A DNA stretch of 64,000 nt from Palsa-465 sp963800475 (GTDB lineage Bacteria > Actinomycetota > Thermoleophilia > Solirubrobacterales > Solirubrobacteraceae). The notes under the pieces are model-generated. The model was given only the letters and a program-made list of their open reading frames with translations. It was not told the origin of the DNA and did not search any database. Position numbers and translations under genes: made by a program. Shown in pieces: positions 31,995 through 42,182 of the stretch (position 1 is the stretch's first letter; the number at the start of each line of letters is the position of its first letter). The DNA lies in the NCBI GenBank assembly GCA_963800475.1, contig CAWDAZ010000003.1, positions 62,001 through 126,000 on the forward strand. Reading direction: 5' to 3'.

Positions 31995-32887
31995 CGCGGT
32001 GCCCCGACCGCCGGGCGCGCCAGCACCGCCATCCGGTCACGGAAGTCAGGGGCCCACAGACGATCGGCCAGGCCGGCCCGGCCTGCCACCGTCACGAGCG
32101 CCCGCGCCAGCGGCGGGGAATAGCCCCCGACCCGCTCCAGGTAGTAGCGGACGGTGAACGCCTTGGGGGCGGTCGAGACCTCGAGCGCCGTGTAGCCGTG
32201 GCGGTCCAGCAGCGTGGCCATTGAATGCCGCGTGAAGTACTGGACGTGAGTCGGAATCACCGACCACCACCGGCGGCCGAGCGCCCGGGCCACGCGGCTG
32301 CCCGCATCGGGCAGAACCAGCAGCAGCGCGCCGTCCGCCCGCAGCATGCCGGCGATGTGGTCCAGCGCGACCCCCGGGTCCGGCAGGTGCTCGATCACGT
32401 CCGCCAGCACCACGGCGTCGAACGAGCCGGGCGGAAGCTCGGCCCCGAACAGGTCGCTCTGGCGTACGTCGAGCTCCAGGTGGTCTCGGGCGTGAGCCGA
32501 GGCGAACCGGCTCGGCTCCAGCCCCACCCCGCGCCAGCCCCGCAGCCGCGCCTCATCGAGCAGGAAGCCGAGCCAGCAGCCGACGTCCAGCAGCGTGCCG
32601 GGGCGGCGGTGGCGTTCGAGCCGCTCGAGCAGCCCCCGGGCCGTGGCCCGCTGACCCGCCTCTTCACCCAGATAGTCACCCGATACCGCGTCGGCGTAAT
32701 CCTCGAGCAGGCTGGGCTCGTCCGGAAGCTCGGCCAGCTGCATGTGACCACAGGCCGTGCAACGGACGATGTCGGACAGGGCGGTGCCGAACCGGTCGGT
32801 GCTGGGAATCAGCCCCTGGGGTCCGGCGGTGGAGGCGACCCGGAACGTTGTGTACAGCGACCCTCCGCCGCACGCGGCGCACTTCAT
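31991..32887 (-). CDS. Class I SAM-dependent methyltransferase with N-terminal zinc ribbon
   Basis: 298 aa. Two Cys pairs (CAAC at 3-6 and CTAC at about 43-46) form a zinc ribbon, as in TylF/NovU-like C-methyltransferases for deoxysugars. LLDVGCWLGFLLDEARLRG is motif I, GVGLEPSRFASAHAR follows, and SFDAVVLADVIEHLPDPGVALDHI is motif IV. VQYFTRHSMATLLDRHGY lies in the C-terminal part, where sugar C-methyltransferases and methyltransf_23 proteins differ. Coupled by ATGA to the polyprenyl-sugar synthase-like gene. A sugar substrate is likely but unproven. Confidence 0.8.
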   Translation of the reverse strand: MKCAACGGGSLYTTFRVASTAGPQGLIPSTDRFGTALSDIVRCTACGHMQLAELPDEPSLLEDYADAVSGDYLGEEAGQRATARGLLERLERHRRPGTLLDVGCWLGFLLDEARLRGWRGVGLEPSRFASAHARDHLELDVRQSDLFGAELPPGSFDAVVLADVIEHLPDPGVALDHIAGMLRADGALLLVLPDAGSRVARALGRRWWSVIPTHVQYFTRHSMATLLDRHGYTALEVSTAPKAFTVRYYLERVGGYSPPLARALVTVAGRAGLADRLWAPDFRDRMAVLARPAVGAPR

Positions 32888-33295
32888 CGAGCGGTTGCCG
32901 GTCGTCCATTCACCGGCTGCCTCTGCGCACCGTGCCGATGGTATCCGGACTCAGCCGTGCTGGCCCGCGACCCAGCGCCCGCCCACCCGGGCAGCGCGGT
33001 CTACCCGAGCAGCGGCCGATGGCGCGAGTTCGCGTCTCTCGACGGTCTACCCCGGCGCCTCGATCACAAGCATGGGGCGGGCGACCGCAGCGCTGGCGGA
33101 ACAGCTGCGAGATATTGGGCTCCTCCCTGCGCCCTTCGTCGCGACGGTTTGAGGCGCGCGCGGCCCGGCAAGCCTCGAAACGATGACCGACCGCGAACGC
33201 CCACCCGCGCCCTGCGCCGAAGGGCCCAAGCACGACAAGCTCGACGAGTAGCCGCAGACCGAACGGGAGCGGGCGATGGCGGGTAGGCTGGGCGC
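32888..33295. other. 408-bp gap between glycan locus and sigma factor
   Basis: No convincing gene. The only small ORF is 33183-33251 (22 aa, MTDRERPPAPCAEG...), without a clear ribosome-binding site; longer frames on either strand have no family signature. It probably holds the divergent promoters of the methyltransferase at 32887 and the sigma gene. Confidence 0.5.
33284..33289 (+). promoter_or_regulatory. -10 box TAGGCT for the sigma factor gene
   Basis: Six bases before the ATG at 33296, suggesting a leaderless mRNA. Confidence 0.45.
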
Positions 33296-34375
33296 ATGGC
33301 AGAGGAAGTCGATCCGCCACGCGCGGAGCCGGTCCGCCGGCTCGCCGAGGAGCTGATCGCGCGCAGCGAGGCGCGGGGGGAGTCGTGTATCGAATTGTCG
33401 GAGCTGAGCGAGCTGATACAGGAGGCAGATTTGGGCGACGACGATGCCCAAGCCATCCAGGACCTCCTGGAGGCGCGCGGGATCGACGTGCGAGACGACT
33501 GCGGGCGAGCGGGGATCGATCAAACCACCTACGTGATCGACGACCTCGCTCAGCAGACGACGGACGCGATGTCGCTGTTCCTCCAGGAGGTCCGGCGATA
33601 CCCGCTGCTGACTCGCGAGCAGGAGGTGGAGCTCGCAAAACGGATCGAGCGCGGCGATCTGAAGGCCAAGGAGCAGTTGGTCAACTCCAACCTGCGGCTC
33701 GTGATCTCGAACGCGCGCAAGTTCCAGGGCCACGACCTGCCGCTGCTCGACCTGATCCAGGAGGGGATCCTCGGCCTGATCCGGGCGACCGAGAAGTTCG
33801 ACTGGCGCAAGGGGTACAAGTTCTCCACGTACGCGACGTTCTGGATCCGCCAGGCGCTGCAGCGGGCGCTCGACAACCGGTCCCGGACGATCCGGATCCC
33901 CGTGCACCTCGGACAGCGTGAGCGCAAGATCGCACGCGCTCACCGCGAGCTGGCCGCGTCGCTCGGCCGCGAGCCGAGTGACGAGGAGATCGCCGAGACG
34001 GCCGAGCTGACCGTCGCGGACGTCCGCGAGGCTCGCGAGACCGCCCGCGTCGTGACGAGCCTCGACCGGCCCGTTGGCGAGCAGGAGCAGACACCGTTCG
34101 GTGCGCTACTCCCGAGCGACGAGCAGGGGCCCGAGGAGGAGGTCGACATTGCCCTGCGCGAGGACGCGCTGCGACGCGCGCTCGAAAGCCTGCCCGAGCC
34201 TGAGCGGGAGGTCGTGAAGCTCCGCTACGGCATCAACGGCGATGACCCGACGCCGCTCATAGAGACCGGCAGGCGGCTCGGGATCTCACAAGACGCGGTC
34301 CGCAAGCTCGAGCGGAAGGCGCTCACCGAGCTCGCCCAGAGCAGGGAGCTCGAGGCCCTGAGGCCGGCCGCCTGA
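33296..34375 (+). CDS. Primary-type sigma-70 factor (RpoD/SigA/HrdB family)
   Basis: 359 aa. Region 1.2 starts DAMSLFLQEVRRYPLLTREQE (about residues 90-110), then region 2 with LVNSNLRLVISNARKFQG, DLIQEGILGLIRATEKFDWRKG and the -10-reading KFSTYATFWIRQAL. Region 3 is RIPVHLGQRERKIARAHREL, and region 4.2 is LGISQDAVRKLERKAL. An acidic N-terminal 85 residues include a shortened region 1.1. It is of the group 1/2 type; whether it is the main housekeeping sigma or a close paralog cannot be told from one window. Monocistronic. Confidence 0.93.
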   Translation: MAEEVDPPRAEPVRRLAEELIARSEARGESCIELSELSELIQEADLGDDDAQAIQDLLEARGIDVRDDCGRAGIDQTTYVIDDLAQQTTDAMSLFLQEVRRYPLLTREQEVELAKRIERGDLKAKEQLVNSNLRLVISNARKFQGHDLPLLDLIQEGILGLIRATEKFDWRKGYKFSTYATFWIRQALQRALDNRSRTIRIPVHLGQRERKIARAHRELAASLGREPSDEEIAETAELTVADVREARETARVVTSLDRPVGEQEQTPFGALLPSDEQGPEEEVDIALREDALRRALESLPEPEREVVKLRYGINGDDPTPLIETGRRLGISQDAVRKLERKALTELAQSRELEALRPAA

Positions 34376-34491
34376 CCGGTAGACGGCGCGGTTTCCCCTG
34401 CAGGTCGTCATAATCGGCCGTTCGCCGACGACAGCCCGTGGCCGGACCGGGGGGTCGTCAGCGACCCGAACCCGAATTCGAAAGGGACCTG

Positions 34492-34662
34492 ATGATCTGC
34501 CCGCATTGCAGTAGGACGATTCGCGAGGAGGAGCGCTACTTGATGTCCGCGGACCCGCACGCGGAGCCGCCCCGGTGGGTCAAGCCGCTCGCGCGCTACA
34601 TGATCCTGTTCCTCGTGCTGGTTGTCGTGTTCGCGTTGATGTCGCACGCATCCCTGGGCTAG
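34492..34662 (+). CDS. Small zinc-ribbon plus transmembrane protein
   Basis: 56 aa. MICPHCSRTIREEERY gives a single Cys-x2-Cys pair, and PLARYMILFLVLVVVFALMSHA is one C-terminal transmembrane helix, so the product is probably anchored with a cytoplasmic metal-knuckle. AAAGGGA six bases upstream supports the ATG at 34492 over the GTG at 34438. No family name recognised. Possibly cotranscribed with the sigma gene. Confidence 0.6.
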   Translation: MICPHCSRTIREEERYLMSADPHAEPPRWVKPLARYMILFLVLVVVFALMSHASLG

Positions 34663-34682
34663 ATCGCGGGTAGCTCGTGGTC

Positions 34683-34835
34683 ATGGCCGACCGTGACCAT
34701 GAGCGGCTCGCAAACCGGCCGGCGCGCGAGTCCGACGAGCTCGAGCGGCACGCGCGCGAGCTGAAGGACGAGATCGACGCGACGAGGTCCGGCTGGGAGC
34801 GCAGGCGGGCCGATCGCAACGTTGCGGGCGTGTAG
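34683..34835 (+). CDS. Small charged helical protein, unknown function
   Basis: 50 aa, nearly half charged residues (MADRDHERLANRPARES, then DELERHARELKDEIDATR and SGWERRRADRNVAGV). The middle has heptad-like spacing and should form a helix or coiled coil. It lies 20 bases after the small membrane protein. Too short for homology-free certainty, but composition and the conserved-looking WERRRAD tail support it. Function unknown. Confidence 0.45.
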   Translation: MADRDHERLANRPARESDELERHARELKDEIDATRSGWERRRADRNVAGV

Positions 34836-34873
34836 CCGTCCGGGCAGGACGGCAATGGGGAGCCCGGCAAGCT

Positions 34874-35617
34874 TCAAGCTTGAGACGGTCCGGAGGGCAG
34901 CCACTCGTGCGGCACGAACGACGGCACCGGCCCCGGGAAGTCCGGGAACAGCTCGCGTGCTGCGACCGCGGACGGACGGTCGTCGACGAGCTGGGCAAGA
35001 TCAGTGAAGCCGTCGAGCGCGCGGACGGTGGACAGCACCTGAATCGTGGCGGCGTTCGGCGGGTCCGTCGCCAGCGTTCCGTCCGCGATCAGCGCGTCGG
35101 CCTGATCGAGCAGCCTCGGCAGCGCCACCAGGTCGCGCCTGACCGCCGCCTCGTCGGCGCCGACCACCCGCGCGTAGTACCGCGCCGCCGCGCCGCTTGT
35201 GCGAGCCGCGACTGCCGGCATCGGGAGGTGCGACTGCTCTGCCAGCCACCTCCGGAGCGCCATGTCATGGACGATCCCCCAGCGGATGATCCGGCGGGGC
35301 ACCGGCTGTAGCTCCTGCTCGCCCCAACGCTCGGCGGCCTCGACGCGAGCTCGCAGCTCGGGATCGGCGGGGAACAGCGGCGGCTCGGCCACCAGCTCTT
35401 CGAGGGCTCGGGACACCCGCAGCGAGCCCTGCACGCGGCGGTCGTCGAGCCTCAGAGCCGGAACCGTCCCGTCGCGGAAACCCGCCAGGCGCAGGTGCAC
35501 GCGCTGCATTCCCGGCATCACGTCGACCTCCTCGAACGCGATCCCCTTCAACTCGAGCATCTTGTGGGCCGCCTGCGCGGGGTGCGAGAGCGGGAACCAG
35601 TAGAGCTTCGGGGTCAC
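34874..35617 (-). CDS. Glutathione S-transferase-like protein
   Basis: 247 aa. The N-terminal thioredoxin-like domain starts VTPKLYWFPLSHPAQAAHKMLEL, with EEVDVMPGMQRV and a TVPALRLDD cis-proline segment and GSLRVSRALEEL; the C-terminal 150 residues are helical. There is no obvious Cys at the active site; Ser or Tyr types are possible. Actinobacteria often lack glutathione, so the thiol substrate is uncertain. GTG 35617 is preceded by TAGCGT with seven bases between, which decides against the longer frame. Confidence 0.72.
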   Translation of the reverse strand: MTPKLYWFPLSHPAQAAHKMLELKGIAFEEVDVMPGMQRVHLRLAGFRDGTVPALRLDDRRVQGSLRVSRALEELVAEPPLFPADPELRARVEAAERWGEQELQPVPRRIIRWGIVHDMALRRWLAEQSHLPMPAVAARTSGAAARYYARVVGADEAAVRRDLVALPRLLDQADALIADGTLATDPPNAATIQVLSTVRALDGFTDLAQLVDDRPSAVAARELFPDFPGPVPSFVPHEWLPSGPSQA

Positions 35618-35624
35618 GGCGCGT

Positions 35625-35630
35625 ACGCTA
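35625..35630 (-). promoter_or_regulatory. -10 box TAGCGT for the GST-like gene
   Basis: Seven bases before the GTG at 35617 on the minus strand. Confidence 0.45.
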
Positions 35631-35670
35631 ACGCGCTGATCCGCGCGGGGGGTCCCGCCGTATTCTCTGC

Positions 35671-36690
35671 GTGGACCACGTCGAGATTCCTTCGCGGAGC
35701 GCCTGGAGAGCAGAGCTGTCGCGCTACCTGGCGATCGATTGCCGGCGGAGCCTCGGACAGATCGCGAGTGTCGTGGTGCCGTACCTCGGGGCGTGGGTGC
35801 TGGCGTGGGGGCTCCGGCCGGGGGCGATCGCGGCGGTCGGCCTGGGAATGGTCGCGACGCTGTTCCTCGCACGGATGTACTCGCTGTTTCACGACCTCAC
35901 ACACGGCTCGCTGTTCACGTCGCGTAAGGCCAACCATCTCTGGGGTCACTTGCTCGGCTTCCTGCTGTTCACGCCTTACCGGTGGTGGCAACGCCAGCAC
36001 AGCCTGCACCACGCCAACACCGGCAACCTCGACCGTCGCGGCCCGGGTGAGATCTACACGATGACCCTGGCCGAATACGCGAGCGCGTCGCCCCTGCGCA
36101 GGATCGCGTATCGCGCCTACCGCAACCCGTTCGTGCTGCTGCTCGTCGGCCCAAGTCTCGTATTCCTGTTCGCGCGTCGCTTTCCCCAAGGAGGCATGTC
36201 GCCGCGGATCCTGACCGGCGTGATCGCCACGAACCTCGCCCTCGTTGCTTGGGCGCTCGGCTGGAGCGCGCTCACCGGCACGACCACCTACCTGGTGATC
36301 CAGGGCACGACGCTGGTCGGGGGCGGGGACGGCTCCGCCTGCATGCTCTACATCCAGCACCAGTACGAGGACACCTATTACGCCCCGGCCGGCGGCTGGC
36401 GGTTCGAGCTCGCGGCGCTGCAGGGAAGCTCGTTCCTGAGCCTGCCCGGCCCGCTCGCGTGGGCTGTTGGCAACGCCAACTACCACCACGTACACCACCT
36501 GAGCGCGAAGATCCCCAACTACCGCCTTCGCGACGCCCACGAACAGCAGCCGATGTTCGCGCACACGCCGGTGGTCACGATCCGGGGCAGCATCGACGCG
36601 CTGCGCCTGAAGCTGTGGGACGCGCAGCGAGGATGCCTGGTCCGGTTCCCGAGTCGCCGCGACGCTCCGGTTCCGGTCATGGCCGGCTGA
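35671..36690 (+). CDS. Membrane fatty-acid desaturase
   Basis: 339 aa. The three di-iron histidine boxes are present: HDLTHGS (about residue 74), HSLHH (about 111) and HHVHH (about 273). Membrane segments flank them (VVVPYLGAWVLAWGL, NPFVLLLVGPSLVFLFA, TNLALVAWALGWSAL). Such enzymes introduce a double bond into acyl chains, or hydroxylate lipids, using O2 and ferredoxin-type electrons. GTG start; TATTCT lies four bases before it, a little closer than at other leaderless starts. Regioselectivity cannot be predicted. Confidence 0.88.
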   Translation: MDHVEIPSRSAWRAELSRYLAIDCRRSLGQIASVVVPYLGAWVLAWGLRPGAIAAVGLGMVATLFLARMYSLFHDLTHGSLFTSRKANHLWGHLLGFLLFTPYRWWQRQHSLHHANTGNLDRRGPGEIYTMTLAEYASASPLRRIAYRAYRNPFVLLLVGPSLVFLFARRFPQGGMSPRILTGVIATNLALVAWALGWSALTGTTTYLVIQGTTLVGGGDGSACMLYIQHQYEDTYYAPAGGWRFELAALQGSSFLSLPGPLAWAVGNANYHHVHHLSAKIPNYRLRDAHEQQPMFAHTPVVTIRGSIDALRLKLWDAQRGCLVRFPSRRDAPVPVMAG

Positions 36691-36700
36691 CGAGCCTCCC

Positions 36701-37078
36701 TCACCGCGCGACCGTGCGCGCGTTCCGGCCGCCCTCCATGCCCCAGCTGACGATCCGCTCGGGATGAATCCTGATCAGCGGCGTCGGCAGGCGGATCACC
36801 TCGCCCCGACCACGGACCTCGACGCCGCGCGGGCGCCAGGGGTCGACGCTCTGAAGGTCGTCGACGACGATCGCGGCTCGCCCGGTGCGCTCGACGTCGC
36901 GGAACTTCTTCGAACGCTCGAGCTCATAGCCGGTGATGTCGATCGTGCCGCTCGCCGCGTTGTGGATCCATCCGACCGGAACGACATGCGGGGTTCCGTC
37001 CGCCCCGACCGTCGCCAGCCGTCCGAGCTGCCGGCCCCCGGTGAGGTACTCGAGCTCCGCGTCGGTGAACACGCTCAT
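36701..37078 (-). CDS. PPOX-class (FMN/F420-type) oxidoreductase
   Basis: 125 aa, split-barrel fold. Starts MSVFTDAELEYLTGGRQLG, RLATVGADGTPHVVPVGW is the flavin/deazaflavin-binding pattern, and ERSKKFRDVERTGRAAIVVDD follows, as in the PPOX class F420-dependent family found in Actinobacteria. Cofactor choice (F420, FMN or biliverdin-type substrate) is not certain. The ATG at 37078 was chosen; the longer frame overlaps the NADH dehydrogenase start region. Convergent with the desaturase and divergent from ndh. Confidence 0.8.
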   Translation of the reverse strand: MSVFTDAELEYLTGGRQLGRLATVGADGTPHVVPVGWIHNAASGTIDITGYELERSKKFRDVERTGRAAIVVDDLQSVDPWRPRGVEVRGRGEVIRLPTPLIRIHPERIVSWGMEGGRNARTVAR

Positions 37079-37118
37079 CGCCGTAGAGTCGCAGAGCCGG
37101 GCCGGGCCGAGTAGCACG

Positions 37119-37124
37119 TAGGGT
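37119..37124 (+). promoter_or_regulatory. -10 box TAGGGT for ndh
   Basis: Seven bases before the GTG at 37132. Confidence 0.4.
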
Positions 37125-37131
37125 TCAGGCT

Positions 37132-38460
37132 GTGGACGCACCCGAGACGCCCTCGCCGGCCGGCCGTCGAGTGATCGTGGTCGGCGGCGGCTTCGGTGGG
37201 CTGCAGGCCACCAAGGTGCTCGCCCGCAAGGGCCTTGACGTCACCTTGGTCGACCGCAACAACTACCACCTGTTCCAGCCGCTCAGCTACCAGGTCGCGA
37301 CCGGCGCGCTGGCCCCCGGTGAGATCGCCGTCCCGCTCCGTCACGTGTTCCGCCGGCGCAAGAACGTGCGCGTGCTGCTCGGGGAGGTGTGCCGATTCGA
37401 TCTCGAGCGCCGCACCGTCGAGGTCCGCGATGCGACGGGCGAACCACCCACGACGCTTGCATACGACGGGCTGGTGGTCGCGGGCGGCTCGGACTATTCG
37501 TATTTCGGTCACGAGGAGTGGCGCTCGATCGCGCTCGAGGTCAAGTCGCTCGACAGCGCGCTGGAGGTCCGCGGGCGCATCCTGCACGCGTTCGAGGAGG
37601 CCGAGCTGCGACCCGACGAGCGCGACGCCTGGCTGACGTTCCTCGTGATCGGCGCCGGACCCACGGGCGTCGAGATGGCGGGTCAGATCGCCGAGCTCGC
37701 CCACGACACGCTCAGCGGCGAATATCGGGCGATCGAGCCCCGCGGCGCGAAGGTGCTGCTGATCGAGACGGCGGACAAGGTCCTGTCGGCGTTTCCGGAT
37801 CCGCTGCCGGCGCGCGCCGCCAGGTCGCTCGAGCAGCTCGGGGTGGCGCTGATGCTCGGACATACGGTTGTGGACGTCGGCGAGCACGCCGTGACCGTCG
37901 AGGACCGGCGCGGTCAGCGGAGCGAGCTGGCGACCCGAACGGTCGTGTGGGCCGCCGGCGTCACGGCCTCGCCCGTCGCCCGCCAGCTCGCGGATGCCGC
38001 GGGCCTGAGCGTCGACCGCGGGGGGCGGCTGACGGTGGAGCCCGACCTGTCGGTCGCCGGCTACCCGGAGGTCGTCGCGCTCGGCGACATGGTCACTGTT
38101 CGCGACCGCGGGTCGGGGCAGCCGATCGGCTATGCGGGTCTCGCACCCGTGGCGATGCAGCAGGGCCGCCATGCCGGCCGCGTGATCGCCGCGCGCCTCT
38201 CAGGGCGCTCCGCGCGCCCGTTCAAGTACGTCGACAAGGGAATGCTCGCGACGATCGGCCGCAACCGGGCTGTTGCCGAGGTGTGGAGGCTGCGGTTCAG
38301 CGGTCGGGTTGCGTGGGCCGCGTGGCTGCTCGTCCACATCTACTACCTGATCGGGTTCCAGAACCGAGTCGTCGTGGTGATCAGGTGGGCGTACTCCTAC
38401 TTGACCCGCGGGCGCGGGAGCCGGCTGATCACCGGAGCAGCTGAGCTGCCGCAGCGCTGA
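37132..38460 (+). CDS. ndh: Type II NADH dehydrogenase (NDH-2 family)
   Basis: 442 aa flavoprotein. FAD-binding VIVVGGGFGGLQATKVLARKG at about 14-34, NYHLFQPLSYQVATGALAP (quinone-site region), NAD-binding LTFLVIGAGPTGVEMAGQIAEL at about 165-186, and the second FAD motif PEVVALGDM. GYAGLAPVAMQQGRHAGR follows, and the C-terminal membrane-binding helix region is AAWLLVHIYYLIGFQNR. Passes electrons from NADH to quinone without proton pumping. GTG start. Alternative: a related NAD(P)H-menaquinone reductase; the family assignment is firm. Confidence 0.9.
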   Translation: MDAPETPSPAGRRVIVVGGGFGGLQATKVLARKGLDVTLVDRNNYHLFQPLSYQVATGALAPGEIAVPLRHVFRRRKNVRVLLGEVCRFDLERRTVEVRDATGEPPTTLAYDGLVVAGGSDYSYFGHEEWRSIALEVKSLDSALEVRGRILHAFEEAELRPDERDAWLTFLVIGAGPTGVEMAGQIAELAHDTLSGEYRAIEPRGAKVLLIETADKVLSAFPDPLPARAARSLEQLGVALMLGHTVVDVGEHAVTVEDRRGQRSELATRTVVWAAGVTASPVARQLADAAGLSVDRGGRLTVEPDLSVAGYPEVVALGDMVTVRDRGSGQPIGYAGLAPVAMQQGRHAGRVIAARLSGRSARPFKYVDKGMLATIGRNRAVAEVWRLRFSGRVAWAAWLLVHIYYLIGFQNRVVVVIRWAYSYLTRGRGSRLITGAAELPQR

Positions 38461-38749
38461 GCGTGCTTGACGACGTTCGTGATGTAGGTCTCGTTCGCGG
38501 CGATCCCGGAGCGCTCGAGTCCCTCGTCGAGCACGCGCCCGGCCGGCCCTACGAACGGATGGCCCTGGAGGTCCTCCTTGTCGCCGGGCTCTCACCGACC
38601 AGCATCACGCGCGGGTGACGAGCCCCCTCGCCCATCACCGCCTGGGTCGCGCCCTCCCACAGGTCGCAAGCCCGGCACCGCTGGACCGCGGCGCGCAGGT
38701 TCGACGGCGTCGGACGGCTCGGGACCGGTGGAGCCGGCCGGTCGCTCAT
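38461..38749 (-). pseudogene. Frameshifted, truncated uracil-DNA glycosylase (family 4/UdgX type)
   Basis: Reading from an ATG at 38749, MSDRPAPPVPSRPTPS leads to RCRACDLWEGATQAVMGEG and RVMLVGESP, the standard start of this family. There a base is missing (about 38583-38588): the expected GDKEDLQGHPFVGPAGRVLD continues in the next frame, on to ETYITNVVKHA. The match then stops where ndh ends on the opposite strand, so the C-terminal two thirds are lost. A relic of a repair enzyme; no function expected. A sequencing error could explain the shift but not the truncation. Confidence 0.8.
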
Positions 38750-38769
38750 GTCGGTCGGGTACCCGCGCG

Positions 38770-39507
38770 ATGACCGGGGTACGCGTCGGATGCTCCGGTT
38801 GGATGTACGACGACTGGCGCGGGCGGGTGTACCCCGAGCGCGAGCCGAAGCGCCGCTGGCTCGAGCTGTACTCCGAGCTGTTTGACACGGTCGAGGTGAA
38901 CAGCACCTTCTACCGCCTGGCGCGGCGCGATGCGGTGGTGGGATGGGTAGGGCAGACGCCCGCCGGTTTCGTGTTCGCCGTGAAGGCGAGCCGCTACCTG
39001 ACGCACATAAAGCGGCTGGTCGGGATCGGCGAGGGCATCGCGCGGTTCTACGAGCCGCTCGAGCCGCTCGCGGCGTCCGGCCGCCTGGGACCGGTCCTGT
39101 GGCAGCTGCCGGAGAACTTCCGCCGCGACGACGAGCGCCTGGGCGGCTGGCTCGAACTGCTGCCGCCGGGCCGCCACACGATCGAGTTCCGGCACGAGAG
39201 CTGGTTCGTCCCCGAGGTGCTCGAGGCGCTGCGCGCGCGGGGCGTAGCGCTGACGATCGGCGATCACCCCGCCCGGCCGTTCCAACCCCACGAGCTGACC
39301 GCATCGTGGACGTTCGTCCGCTTCCACTACGGGTCGCGGGGGCGCGACGGCAACTACTCGCGCACCGAGCTCGCCGAGTGGGCGGGACGGATTCGCCGCT
39401 GGCGCCGGCGCGCCGACGTGTACGCGTACTTCAACAATGATTGGAAGGGGTTCGCGCCGGCCAACGCGCGGGTGCTACTCCGGCTGCTCGCGTCAGGAGA
39501 CGGCTGA
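38770..39507 (+). CDS. DUF72 family protein (TIM-barrel-like)
   Basis: 245 aa. VRVGCSGWMYDDWRGRVYPE, FDTVEVNSTFYRLARRDAV, FVFAVKASRYLTHIKRL, LGPVLWQLPENFRRDDERL, HTIEFRHESWF and TFVRFHYGSRG, with VYAYFNNDWKG at the end, are the recognised DUF72/YecE motifs. The family has no settled biochemical role; it is often near DNA-repair or redox genes. Next to the glycosylase relic here, which may be why it resembles a repair island. ATG at 38770 is the first start after the relic. Confidence 0.86.
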   Translation: MTGVRVGCSGWMYDDWRGRVYPEREPKRRWLELYSELFDTVEVNSTFYRLARRDAVVGWVGQTPAGFVFAVKASRYLTHIKRLVGIGEGIARFYEPLEPLAASGRLGPVLWQLPENFRRDDERLGGWLELLPPGRHTIEFRHESWFVPEVLEALRARGVALTIGDHPARPFQPHELTASWTFVRFHYGSRGRDGNYSRTELAEWAGRIRRWRRRADVYAYFNNDWKGFAPANARVLLRLLASGDG

Positions 39508-39529
39508 GCGGTCGACCGGGATCCCGAAC

Positions 39530-39549
39530 CGCCGGATCCGAATCCGGCG
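39530..39549. terminator. Hairpin between convergent genes
   Basis: CGCCGGAT and ATCCGGCG form an 8-bp perfect stem with a four-base loop between the stops at 39507 and 39599. No T-run. Confidence 0.45.
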
Positions 39550-39598
39550 CCGATCTAGCCCCCGTCCCCGAGCACGCGCCCGCGGGGCTTGCGGGGTC

Positions 39599-40180
39599 TC
39601 AGGAGGCGAAGCCGACGATCAGCACCACGACCCCGGCGACCCCCGCGGCGCCGCCGGTGTACATCAGCCACCGGCGCTTGACGATGATCGAGACCGACGC
39701 GAGCACGATCCCGATCTGGAGACCGACGACGGCCAGCTCATACAGAAGGTGCTGGTCGTTCTGGTGCCTGACGGCCTGCGCCTGATCCTTAGCCGTGCTG
39801 TCGAGCGCCTTGATCACAGGGTCGAGCTTGTTCGCCGTGTCGTTGAGCGTGCCGGCGGCGTTCTGAAGCTGCTTGGCGGCGCTCGGCGGGCTGTTGATCG
39901 AGATCGCGTTCAGCAGCGCGTAGTTCAGCTCGAGCTCGATCTGGCGACCGAGCTGGGTCTGGTCCTGGAAGTGCGTGTCGGAGACCTTCGTCTGCTCCTG
40001 GATCGCGTCCTTGACCGCCTCGTTGGCCTTGAACGTAGCCACCGCCAGAAACGCTGCGAGGATCGCGACGAGCAGCGCCGCCTGGGTGGCGAAGCTGGCG
40101 CTGCCGCCGTCGTCCGACTCGTGGTGCCCGGCCTGATGGTGGCTGTGCTCGAACCGCTCGAACGCTTCGTGGGCTTCCAT
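39599..40180 (-). CDS. DUF4337-like membrane protein
   Basis: 193 aa. A His-rich start (MEAHEAFERFEHSHHQAGHH) is followed by a transmembrane helix (QAALLVAILAAFLAVATF), a long helical, Gln/Asn/Asp-rich loop (KANEAVKDAIQEQTKV onward), and two C-terminal helices (LLYELAVVGLQIGIVLASVSIIV, then a Gly/Val-rich one). This two-plus-one layout with a coiled middle is the DUF4337 pattern. Function unknown. ATG 40180 is favoured over 40195 because TATGGT (40191-40196) overlaps the earlier ATG. Confidence 0.7.
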   Translation of the reverse strand: MEAHEAFERFEHSHHQAGHHESDDGGSASFATQAALLVAILAAFLAVATFKANEAVKDAIQEQTKVSDTHFQDQTQLGRQIELELNYALLNAISINSPPSAAKQLQNAAGTLNDTANKLDPVIKALDSTAKDQAQAVRHQNDQHLLYELAVVGLQIGIVLASVSIIVKRRWLMYTGGAAGVAGVVVLIVGFAS

Positions 40181-40190
40181 CGCGGCGGGC

Positions 40191-40196
40191 ACCATA
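40191..40196 (-). promoter_or_regulatory. -10 box TATGGT for the DUF4337-like gene
   Basis: Ten bases before the ATG at 40180; it also follows the acyl-CoA synthetase gene on the same strand. Confidence 0.4.
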
Positions 40197-40226
40197 ACCG
40201 CGGGCGCGGACGACGGAAAGAGCTGC

Positions 40227-42023
<1,797 letters not shown>

Positions 42024-42182
42024 CCGAGTCCTCTCCTCTCAGACGCGGCTGCAGCGAATCCGCCGCGATGCAGGTCGTCCGCCGCAATCCTGACACGCTC
42101 GGCGCGAGCGGTGGGTAGAACACCGTCCGGCGCCCCCGCACTCTCATCCACCTCCGAGCATAGGATCCGCCCGAGAGGTCGC

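Noticed and set aside
33183..33251. 22-codon ORF upstream of the sigma gene
   Set aside because: No clear ribosome-binding site, -10 box spacing or recognisable motif.
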